Positions 9,763 through 18,357 of a stretch of 21,161 nucleotides of DNA are shown here, piece by piece. Source of the stretch: Haplomitrium mnioides (taxonomy: Eukaryota > Marchantiophyta > Haplomitriopsida > Calobryales); the NCBI GenBank assembly GCA_049999725.1, contig JBNGIS010010006.1:1-21161 (forward strand), given 5' to 3'. Numbering within the stretch: the first letter of the stretch is position 1; each line of letters begins with the position of its first letter. The translations under genes and the position numbers were made by a program. The notes beneath the pieces are model-generated. The model saw nothing but the letters and a program-made list of their open reading frames with translations. It ran no database searches and was not told the DNA's origin.

Positions 9763-9920
9763 TACATTTTTTGGCGATCACGGCGGGACAAAAGAATTAT
9801 GGAACAGTAATCTTGCAGTTATTTGTGGAGTGAGATAGTGGAGCAAGGGAAAAGAGTCTGGAATTTTGGGAGTAGCCTAGCACTAGAGGTGGAAGAAGAC
9901 CAGCCAAGGAGTTTCCCGGG
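9763..9920 (+). other. untranslated leader before gag
   Basis: This stretch holds the primer site and a short leader. In the gag frame it contains stops at 9831 and 9873, so translation must start later. The gag-like frame is open from 9876, and its first in-frame ATG is at 10008. An out-of-frame ATG at 9799 is followed almost at once by a stop. Confidence 0.6.
9772..9789 (+). other. primer binding site for reverse transcription
   Basis: Nine bases after the 5' LTR end comes TGGCGATCACGGCGGGAC. It opens with TGG, the complement of the tRNA CCA end. From memory it resembles the tRNA-Arg type site reported for some Tat/Ogre elements, differing mainly by transitions. The exact primer tRNA needs a match against tRNA 3' ends. 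Confidence 0.6.
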
Positions 9921-10931
9921 TTGGATAAAGGAGGGATCTCACTCAGAAGTGGGAGAAACTTAGAAAGGGCAGTCAGAACTTCTGGTTCCATATCACCCGT
10001 CACCCCAATGGCCAATATGGGGCATGTAACACAAAGATCCCGATTTAGATACAAGACATTCAAGGGATCAACAAGGGAGGATCCAGATGAGTGGTTGGAT
10101 GAATTCAAGGGTACAACCTACGCAAACGGGGAGAACCTCATTGAGAAAGCCATTCTTCCCGGGGTGTTAAAAAGGGAGGATGGCCCTTGGTACCAGGCAC
10201 TATCGAAGGCCACCAAAAGGAATTGGAACACCTTCAAGGCGGCTTTCTTGGAGGAGTTCAGAAAGATAGGAGGGGAGTCCGAGGCCTTGATCAAGATCGG
10301 CCAGATGGAGATAAAGAAGCATGAATTGGTTAGGAAGTTTCTTCAACGGTTCTAAAGGATGGCGAGAAAGATTAACCCCTCTGCATTAGATGGGATGCTG
10401 ACCTCCTAGTTTATTTCAGCCCTACCCAGAAGTCTAGGGGCTTGGGTGAGGAGGTCCACGCCCACATGCTTGGAGCAAGCAGTGGAGGAAGCCCAATCTT
10501 ACATCAAGGCTGAAGTGGCAAGCTCCAAAAGAAAGTTGAAGAGAAGGAATGATTCTGAGAGTTCTTTAGAGAGCTCCAGTTAGGAAGATAGCTTTGATGA
10601 TAGCTTCTCTTCAGAGTCTGAATTAGAGAGTGAGAGCAGCCCCGAGAGCTCAGAGGATGAAAGATCCCACAGGAGGCGGAAGAAAAAGAGCAGCAAAAAG
10701 AAAAAAGAGGCCAAAGAGAAGAGGGCCAAGAAGCATGATCGGCACAAGGAGTGCAAGGAGAAAAAGGCCCACCGGTCTCATGATAGAGGAGCTGGTGGGG
10801 AGACCAGCAAGAGGAGGGTGGCTAAAGACCCTATGGATGAAATCAACACAAAATTGGAAGCTATGTCGATCCATTTTTCCGATCTGAAGCCCGAGGGCAA
10901 AAAAGTGTTGACACGGAGGGCCCATGTCTGG

Positions 10932-10973
10932 TGCGTGAAGTGCCGCACCTATGGGCACTCCCCCCAAGAATGC
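10932..10973 (+). other. CCHC zinc knuckle 1 of Gag
   Basis: CVKCRTYGHSPQEC fits the CX2CX4HX4C pattern exactly. It stands alone, about 77 codons before knuckles 2 and 3. In the family such knuckles bind the packaging signal of the RNA. Confidence 0.85.
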
Positions 10974-11204
10974 CCCCTGGATGGGACGCCCATCCATTAT
11001 GTGAGGGAGGACCCCCCGGAGTGGTACCATGAGGAGGTGGAATACGTGTAGGAGGAACCACCAAAACTCGTGTACTAGGTGGTCAGCCAACCTCGACCAA
11101 TGGCAGGCTAACCTGTTAATATGGTGCCCGGTCAATCGGCGGTTTGGGGACACGCGCGGCCAGAAGGGCCAGGGGCCGGCCCAAACACGACCAAGGTACT
11201 AGTG

Positions 11205-11330
11205 TGTTGGAACTGTGGGCAGCCAGGCCACATTTCCCCTAACTGCCCGAAACCCAAGAAGCAAAGGTATGGCATGCTGCCGCTGCTTTGTATAGGATGC
11301 AAAAAGAAAGGGCATCTGGCCAACAATTGC
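11205..11330 (+). other. CCHC zinc knuckles 2 and 3 of Gag
   Basis: Knuckle 2 is CWNCGQPGHISPNC (11205-11246) and knuckle 3 is CIGCKKKGHLANNC (11289-11330). Both match CX2CX4HX4C with all metal ligands intact. Knuckle 2 has the usual aromatic residue and Gly-His pair. Confidence 0.9.
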
Positions 11331-11765
11331 TCCCATACCAGAAGGTAGGAGTTGCCTCCCAACCTGAGCCAGCAAGCGCCTCCGCTGGCAGCAGTCAACC
11401 TAGTGACCACCTCATGAGAGCATGGGGCAAAGTTTCCAGAAGTAGAGACCCCAATGGAGGACGACTGCTACAGAGTGGCCACCAAGGCTGCAGCTAGGGC
11501 CAAGGAAAAAGGAAAGGCCAAGCAGGCTCGAAGAAAAGAGAGGGCTGCGAATGTGCTCCCCACTGAGGAGGACTCAGATTACAAAAGGGAGCACCCAAAA
11601 TTATTCTATCCAAGGTAGGAAGAGGAGGTGAATAAGCAGCTGGAAGCCCTGGAGGCGGCCGAAGCCTAGCAAGCGGTAGAGAAGACCCTGCGAGAGGTCA
11701 ATCGTAGGAATGGTGCTGAGTAGGCCAAGCAAGACCTTGAGTCCTAGCCTCCACCCAGCAATAGT

Positions 11766-12239
11766 GTGCTCTATAGCATCCAGAGGGATGTAAGGGACTG
11801 CTCGTTCACTGCAACCGTAGGGCAGCTGATCAAGGACAGCCCTGTATACAAAAGGCAGCTCCGGGAGCTACTCATGGGCGCCAAGAGGAAGAGGAAGCTT
11901 CCCACGGTGGGTACCACTGCCGACCTGTGGATGATCTACAAAGATAAGAGAGCTCCTGAAATAGACATTCAGATTGCAAGGTGCACTATATTTTTAGTGC
12001 CAGTGGATGGAGAGGCGGGAGTAAATATCATGGTGGAGGAGACTGCCCACCGACTGGGTTTCAAGACTTTCTCCCCAACTGAGAGGATTATGCGGTTGGC
12101 GGATGGATCTAGGGTTAAACCCTTGGGAACCTTGTTAAAGGTGCCCACCTGGATCGGGGGGAAGGAGTTCGCAATGAACTACTTGGTGATGAGACCAGCA
12201 AGGAGTTCCCCATACCTTGTTTTGATCGGGAGGCCCTAG
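11766..12239 (+). pseudogene. retropepsin-type aspartic protease
   Basis: This segment would cut the Gag-Pol polyprotein. The active-site region is FLVPVDGEAGVNIM, with the catalytic Asp at 12006-12008. The Athila/Tat-like branch usually has Asp-Gly-Gly-Ala or Asp-Gly-Gly-Ser here; this copy has Glu in the third place, probably from a single G-to-A change. Downstream come a flap-like part (MRLADGSRVKPLGTL) and the C-terminal strand YLVLIGRP. Right after that an in-frame TAG (12237) falls where the family usually has Trp or a similar residue before LYGAK. Retropepsins act as dimers. The N-terminal 60 residues are a basic spacer between Gag and the protease fold. Confidence 0.8.
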
Positions 12240-12941
12240 TTGTATGGGGCCAAAGTGATGCACAATTGGGGGGACTCCACACTAGTGTTTGGACCTGGCA
12301 GGACGGCGGTGCATTACGGTCCTGTCCCACATGAGGGGGAGGCCACAGAGGATAAGGAGTATGACATAGAGTGGTCGGTGGAAGAGGAGTCAGAGGACGA
12401 GGACACTTACTGGTTGAGGCTGGTGAGTGACATGACAGAGGCATATTTTTTGGGTAGTGCCGAAACCAAGGTCAACCAGTTGGAGACTTTTGTCTATGGA
12501 ATTTGGGGCACGACGGAGGCTGAAGCAGGAGTGCCAACCCTCAACTCTAGACTTGAGCAAAAAGGGGAGTCAAGGGCATCCACTTCTAGCCCTAGACCTA
12601 CGCTAAAAGGGGAAATGATTGCAGCTATCATCCTAGAGGAGGATGATCACCAAATGAGGATAGGGGAGCATGACAAGAAGCCTGTTGTAGGTGGCCAACG
12701 ACTCGCCCACTTGGAGTTAGACTGTGACTCCACGAATAGAAACAGGGTGGAGGTCATTTGGACGGAACAATACAGAGAGATAACGACCCTTGGTGGGAGG
12801 ACATTTCAGCTTGGTTTCACCTTAAATAAGGGGGCTAAGAGACCCTTCATGCAGACCTTAGGGAACTTCAGCGACTTGTTTGCATGGAGCCATACGAACC
12901 TGAAGGGCGTGCCTAGAGAGCTGGGGGAGCACAAAATTGAC
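12240..12941 (+). pseudogene. protease-RT connector, acidic
   Basis: The first part (LYGAKVMHNWGDSTLVFGPG) finishes the protease-type fold as in many plant elements. It is followed by an acidic linker of about 100 residues, rich in Glu and Asp (around 12345-12420), with little recognisable structure. From about 12800 the sequence (LGNFSDLFAWSHTNLKGVP) matches the conserved stretch just before RT in plant Ty3/gypsy elements. No stop occurs inside it. Confidence 0.7.
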
Positions 12942-13652
12942 TTGGAAGATAATGCTACTCTCGTACGGCAGCGGCAATACCAAATGAACCCATGCTTCTC
13001 TCTATTGGTGAAAGAGAAGGTGGATAGGCTCCTAGAGGCAGGATTCATCTACCTTGTACTGAACAGTGAATGGGTGTCCCTCTTGGTGGTGGTGCCGAAG
13101 AAGGCATGCTTAGACGAGAAGCCAAAGATCAAGGTGTGCCAAGATTATTGCAAGCTGAATGCGACGACCAAGAAGGACCACTACCCTCTGCCTTTTACTG
13201 ATGGTGTACTGGACCTGGTGGCGGGTCGAGAAGTTTATAGTTTCATGGACGGGTACTCTGGCTACAACCAGGTGTGGATACGAGAGGAAGACCAGCTAAA
13301 GACTGCCTTCACCACGGAGTGGGGAGTGTTTGTTTTTCGATGAATGCCATTTGGTCTCTGCAACACCTTAGGGACATTCCAGAGACTAATGATGAACATG
13401 TTCCAAGACTACCTCAGGAAGTTCCTCGAAATCTTCATCGACGACTTCGTAGTATACGGCAAGGTCAAGGATCATGAGGAACATGTGCGGCTCACCTTTC
13501 AGCAATGTAGAGAAACGGGACTGCGGCTGCACCCTGAGAAATGTTTCTTTGCAGTGAGAGAAGGGATATTGCTTGGGCATAGGGTCTCTAGCCAAGGAAT
13601 TTCCGTAGACCAGGAAAAGGTGGCAGTCTGGCTGGGTGTGGCATTTCCAACG
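12942..13652 (+). pseudogene. reverse transcriptase domain
   Basis: RT copies the genomic RNA into DNA from the tRNA primer. Motifs in order are LEAGFIY, KIKVCQDYCKLN, the first catalytic Asp in SFMDGYSGYNQ (13248), MPFGLCN, and the catalytic pair in FIDDFVVYG (13440-13445), then CFFAVREGILLGHRVS. All three catalytic Asp residues are present. In the KVCQDYCKLN box two family-typical Arg/Val positions appear as Gln and Cys, as expected from C-to-T and G-to-A changes. A TGA stop at 13341 sits one codon before MPFGLCN, where the family often has Trp or Val. The size and spacing are normal for Ty3/gypsy. Confidence 0.93.
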
Positions 13653-13844
13653 TGCTTGGTGGAGGTGCAAGGATTCCTAGGGTGTGTGGGCTACTATAGG
13701 AGGTTCATTCCAAAATTTTCCCTCGTAGCCTACCACCTAACAGAGATGGTGAAAAGGGGTAGTGACTTCGAGACGATAGAGCCTAGGAGATCCAGCTTTA
13801 ACGAGCTCAAGAGGCGATTGGCCAACGCGCCTATCCTGGCGCCC

Positions 13845-14225
13845 CCAAACTGGACCAAGGAGTTCCACGTGATGGTGGATGTTTCGGGCTTCTGTGTGGG
13901 GGCAGTGCTGAGCCAACTCGATGAGGAGGGCAGGGACCACCCAATCTACTTTGCCAACAGACTCCTCTTAGCGGCGGAGAAGAATTACTTGCCCATTGAT
14001 CGTGAGGCCCTAGGGATAATCTACTCCTTGAAGAAGTTCCGACACTACCTGCTACATTACAAGGTGGTGTTTCACATGGATCATGACGCCCTCAAATACA
14101 TGGTCAACAAGCCAGACCTAACGGGGAGAGTGGCGAGGTGGATGTTGCTACTCTAAGAGTTTAATTTTGAGGTACGCATCAAGCTAGAGAAGAAACACCA
14201 GAATGCGGACTTCTTCTCAAGGATC
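13845..14225 (+). pseudogene. RNase H domain
   Basis: RNase H removes the RNA strand from the RNA/DNA hybrid. Visible catalytic acids are Asp in FHVMVDVSG (13878), Glu in DREALGIIY (14004), Asp in MDHDALKYM (14079) and Asp in NADFFSR (14208), the expected D-E-D-D set. A TAA at 14154 interrupts it in the strand after WMLLL, at a position where the family usually has Gln. Only about 90 residues separate it from the integrase zinc domain. There is thus no room for the additional archaeal-type RNase H of Ogre/Tat elements. Confidence 0.9.
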
Positions 14226-14249
14226 GAAGGCCAACCAAGTGTAGAAGGA

Positions 14250-15563
14250 GTGGTGGACACCTTCCTTGATGAAGACATGTTCTATGTCAGGGAGGGAAGA
14301 CCCACAGAGTATGGGGACATCATTGAGTTCCTCTTGACGGTGAGGATTCCCCCCGGGCGCACCCCAAAACAGGCAGCAGTGTTTTTCAGAAAGGTGAGGC
14401 CCTTTCTCATGATCAAAGGAATGCTGCATAGCCAGGGCATGGACAGACATATACGGAGGTGCCTAGAGAAGGACCAGTCCACGGTGGTGATGCGGGCAAT
14501 GCACGAGGAAGAGGCTGGTGGACATTTTGCGGCAGAAACCACCATATGGAAGATCGTGGACGCTAAGTATTGGTGGCCTACCCTACACAAGGATGTGCAC
14601 TTCTTTGTGAAGAGGTGTGACGCCTGTCAGCGGACCAGGAAACTAGCAGCATCGTACCACCATCCCCTGGTTCCAATCATCCCCCTGGCCCCATTTGAGA
14701 AGTGGGGAGTTGATTTCATCGGGCCCATCACTCCATCCACGAGGTGCGAGAACAGGTACATTCTGCTTTCGACTGACTATGCTACCAAGTGGGTGGAAGC
14801 AAGGATGACCAAGAAAGATGACGCACCAACAGTGGCCCGGTTCCTATACAAGCAGATCTTCACCCGATTCAGCGCGCCGCTAGAGTTGGTGAGTGACCAA
14901 GGTACGCATTTTGTTAATCGGGTCATTGATGAGCTCACGGGAAAGTACTTGGTCAAGCACTGTAAAACCACCGCCTACCACCCTAAGGCCAATGGGTTGA
15001 CAGAGAGGGCCAACGAGATTATAGGCAAGATTCTGAACAAGACAGTGGCGGCCAACAAGATGGGCTGGGATCTGAAACTACTAACGACTACCCACGCCTA
15101 TAATCTGGCCTACAAGACCACCACGGGCCACTGCCCGTACTTCCTGGTCTTTAGGCAGCATTCGTTGGTCCCGGTGGAGTTTGAAGTCCCCACACTGTAG
15201 GTGTTAGTTGAGGAGAGAATGGCATAGGGCCTGAGCCGAGCAGAAAGAGTGCACTAGTTGGAGGCCTTAGAGGAGATCCGGGTAGGCGCACACGAGAGAC
15301 TGGAACATCAACAACAGCTGACCAAGAAGCAGCACGACAAGAAGCTGAGACCAGTCGACTTCAAAGGAGGGGATCTAGTGCTGCTCTATGACAGTAGGTT
15401 TATGCACTTCCCCAAGAAGCTGCATACCCAGTGGATGGGGCCCTACTTGGTGAGAGTGCTTCACGACAATGGGTCGGTAGAGTTGAGCACGGTAATAGGG
15501 GCACACCTTCCCAACCGGGTCCACTATGACCGGCTCAAGCGGTATTACCACCAGGAGGACTAA
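14250..15563 (+). pseudogene. integrase with zinc domain, DD35E core and C-terminal GPY/F module
   Basis: Integrase inserts the DNA copy into the host chromosome. The HHCC zinc domain spans 14502-14627 (His 14502 and 14523, Cys 14616 and 14625). The catalytic triad is Asp in WGVDFIGPI (14712), Asp in LVSDQGTHF (14895) and Glu in GLTERANEI (15003), with exactly 35 residues between the last two. The C-terminal module contains WMGPYLVRVLHDNGSVEL (about 15435) and RVHYDRLKRYY, the GPY/F type. No chromodomain follows; the frame ends nine codons after the NRVHYDRL stretch at TAA 15561. TAG codons at 15198, 15225 and 15255 break the core-to-C-terminus linker. The catalytic residues are intact despite these stops. 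Confidence 0.93.
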
Positions 15564-15802
15564 TGTGGAGGGTGATGTTGTGTACAGTAGGCGTGGAGAT
15601 TTTTTTTGTACATTTGTATGTTTAGCGTTGCGCAGCGAGTTGTGGCGTTCGTGTCAGTATGTTGTGTGAGTGGGTTATGAATGGTCACCAGGTTGACTAA
15701 AGGCCCCAACAAGGGAAGTCAAAGCGGCGGCCACGAGGAGGCCAAGAAGACCAGAAGGAGAAAGGTGTTTGCAGGGTCACTGCACAGTTAAAAGGGGAGT
15801 TA
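15564..15802 (+). other. 3' untranslated region with polypurine tract
   Basis: The 239 bases between the integrase stop and the 3' LTR contain no env-like or other frame of note. The tract AAAAGGGGAG at 15790-15799 lies three bases before the LTR start TGTCGACC and is the likely plus-strand primer. A purine-rich stretch at about 15706-15770 precedes it. Confidence 0.75.
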
Positions 15803-16729
15803 TGTCGACCAAGAGTGTTTGAGTTTTTTCATTTTTTTGTAAATTCTGAGCTTCTTAGCCTGGTTGATTCCATCAATTTGTGTTACCCTGCTATGTGTTA
15901 CTACATTTTATTGTTTTATTGTTGTTATGACAATCTTGCACCTCTCTCCTCTTCCCCCTTTCCCTTCTCTTCCTTTCTTTTCTGCTTTCCCCAATGAATA
16001 TCATGGATCCTGCAATGCAAGGAGGAGCCCTATAGAATTCAGATGAGTGAGGGAAGAAGGCTAGCAAGGGGATCAAAGGAACTTGCAGCAATTCGTGACA
16101 GAGGTAGGACTGACAAGGGTGAGAAGGAGGATTCAAGGAGAGGTGAGAGGGAGATCATCAGAAGGGAGCAGCAGAAGGATTCAAGGAGAGGAGGATAGAG
16201 ATCAAAGGAGCCAGCAACCAGCATGGAGGAAGTCATGGAGAAGGGAGCCAACATCACTCAAAGAGGAATCACGTAAGGGGGACGTCAGAAGAAGAGTTAT
16301 GGGAGGTGAAAGCGACGGGGAGGACAGTCAGAGGCATTCAAATGGCCATCACGCGACTGCATCGGAGGTCACAGCACTGCAAGAACTTACCCAGCGGCAA
16401 CGAACGAGAAGCAAAGGAACGTGTAGTAGGCGAAGACAGGTAAAGAGGAGGTAGTCGTATGAACTCGAGGAGGATGAGGCCTCGTGATGGGTCGGCCAAG
16501 CGAGAAGGGAAGGAGATGCTCCATAATCAGAAGCCAGATGAGACAATCGGACAAGAGGAGGGCGATCGAGGCGAAGAATCAACACGCAGGAAGAGGTCCG
16601 AGGAGTCCGAAGAGGTCTTCGGAAACATGGCGGCCCTCGCGTACCTTACGGAATCCGTCGGAGGATGTGGCAGCTCCTAGGGGTCTGAAGAGTTTGACAA
16701 GGTCCATCCTCCCTACATGGGGATCTCTA

Positions 16730-16776
16730 GTTAAGTGGGATCCGATCAGCCTCCCTACGTGGGGTCCCCACTTAAC
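16730..16776 (+). repeat. same inverted repeat in the 3' LTR
   Basis: Arms GTTAAGTGGG (16730-16739) and CCCACTTAAC (16767-16776) are unchanged relative to the 5' LTR, although the loop and flanks carry substitutions. Confidence 0.75.
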
Positions 16777-18193
16777 AAGAATCTGCAAAGGGGGGTCGCA
16801 CGAGTCCGAAGAGGGCGCAACAGGGATAAGCGAAGCAGCGATTGACAAAGAGGTGACTTGTCACTATTTCGGCGGCATGGAGGATTCCTTAAGGCAACTG
16901 CGAGGTTAAGCGGGAAGGGCGAAGCAGCGACTGACAAAGAGGTGATGTGTCACTATTTCGGCGGCATGGAGGATTTCTTATGGCAACTGTGAGGCTAAAC
17001 GGGAAGGGCAAAGCGGCAATCTATCCTAGTTTTGGATCTGAGGGACTCTGTGGGGTATTGAAAAAACGTGGCAGCCCCAGTGCACTTCACAGGATTTGAG
17101 GACATGTGGCAGTTCCCGGGTTTCCGCAGAACCTCAGCGGAAACTTGGTGGGTCCTGCAAAGCTTAACGGAGTTAAGCCTCCCTAAGTGAGGTGCCCGAG
17201 TTAAATGGGTTACGATCAGCCACCCTACATAAGGAGCCTACTTAACGGGGATCCGAAGGGAAGCACAAACGGAGACCAAGGAATGAAAGGCAAAATGATG
17301 ATCTATCGCTAATCTGGCGAAGCGAGGGAAAAGTTTGACCGAGTAAGATCTGAAAGTTCGACATGAGTCTGTGGCGCGCATCGTTCTTATCACAAGGGGA
17401 TTTCGAATTGATGATATATCGAAAAAATGACCAGACAAAGAGCGGAGGGTGTTGAAAAGATGATCAAGCGACGATCCGGCTAGAACAAGATCAATGAATG
17501 GCGAAATAGGGATAAATCACGGGTCTGGTCAAAACAAGATCAAAGAGGGCCGAAAAGGTGATCAAGCAAAGTTTCGGCCAAAGGAAGAAGTGAGCAACAA
17601 GCATCCGAAAGGGCAATCCATCGATGATCTGGCCAGAACAAGACCATGAGTACCGAAAAGGTGATTGAGTGACGATTTGGCCAGAAGAAGAAGCAAGAGA
17701 CTAGCAGTCGAAGGGGTGACCTATCACGGTTCCGGCATTGGTGAGGACGAAAGTTCGACGAGGCAATGCTGAAAGTTCGAAAGGGATCAGTGGGAAGCCC
17801 GCCATAGTTCTTATATCAAGCAAAGGTAAAAGTTAAGGGAAGGGAGCCTCGGTTCTTTTTGCGAGCGGGTGCTGAAATGGCAACAACAGGTACCGTTCTT
17901 ACTTGGTGAGGGACCTGTTCTGCAGATGACGTGGCATCCGCGCAAGAGGAGTCAGCGCGGGTCAACCGCGGAATCCAATCAAGGCGTCGGTCAGTCTACC
18001 CCTTTGCGGGGCGGCATCGAACGACGCAATGGCGGATGACGTGTCGATCGGGGGTGGTCTAAGGGATCTTCAGGGTTAGTGCGGGTCAACTTCGGATTCC
18101 ACTCAAAGGCGTTGATCCGCCTACCTCTTTGCAGGGCGGCGTCGGATGGCGAAGCTGTGGATGACGTGGCGGGAAGGACACATGGCGACCTGT

Positions 18194-18357
18194 GGGATTC
18201 CGAGGAGTAACGGTGAGGTTCCGAAGAGTGACAGCGAGCTTATGAGGAGCAACGGCGGGGTTCCGAAGGGGTTTGTGGACATATGGAGACTTGCGGGATT
18301 TCGATGAGAAACGGTGGGATTCTGAAGAGCGACAGCGAGTTTCCGAAGGGGTTGCAG
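18194..18357 (+). repeat. arrays of the 21-bp unit in the 3' LTR (4 + 3 copies)
   Basis: Array one runs 18194-18277 with four units; array two runs 18295-18357 with three. The second array is two units (42 bp) shorter than in the 5' LTR. Units differ by scattered substitutions. Confidence 0.88.

Larger units (their letters stand above)
9921..11765 (+). pseudogene. gag: Gag: capsid, charged linker and three zinc knuckles
   Basis: Gag forms the cytoplasmic particle and binds the RNA. The capsid region (about 10032-10500) shows RYKTFKGSTREDPDEWLDEF, then WYQALSKATKRNWNTFKAAF, then a segment typical of the retrotransposon gag domain. After it comes a Ser/Asp/Glu-rich tract (about 10548-10655) followed by a Lys/Arg-rich tract (about 10660-10815) that resembles a nuclear-targeting or RNA-binding region. 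Three CCHC knuckles follow. The C-terminal part (11349-11765) is Glu/Ala/Lys-rich and probably helical. Twelve of the 18 internal stops fall in this gag half, and four of them cluster in 11616-11747. No frameshift is present. The first in-frame ATG is at 10008. Confidence 0.85.
9921..15563 (+). pseudogene. gag-pol: gag-pol polyprotein frame, one frame with 18 internal stops
   Basis: A single reading frame of 1,881 codons runs through gag, protease, RT, RNase H and integrase without any frameshift. It ends at a TAA (15561-15563) right after the integrase C-terminus. Internal stops start at 10353, 10407, 10581, 11049, 11076, 11109, 11346, 11415, 11616, 11667, 11721, 11745, 12237, 13341, 14154, 15198, 15225 and 15255. 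Thirteen are TAG, three TAA, two TGA. The original start is uncertain: the frame is open from 9876 and the first ATG is at 10008. Gag and pol share one frame, so no programmed frameshift is implied. The density of stops makes this copy dead, yet every catalytic motif is still readable. Domains are listed separately. Confidence 0.93.

Noticed and set aside
14226-14486. Second RNase H between RNase H and integrase
   Set aside because: Only about 90 codons are available, and they match the usual linker before the integrase zinc domain.
10353-15257. Stops explained by a variant code (TAG/TAA as Gln) or by U-to-C RNA editing
   Set aside because: TGA stops are also present, the neighbouring copia element has ordinary decay, and U-to-C editing is known from organelles of some land plants, not nuclear transposons. 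Deamination is simpler.
15435-15563. Chromodomain after integrase
   Set aside because: The frame ends soon after the GPY/F module, and no chromodomain aromatic residues follow.
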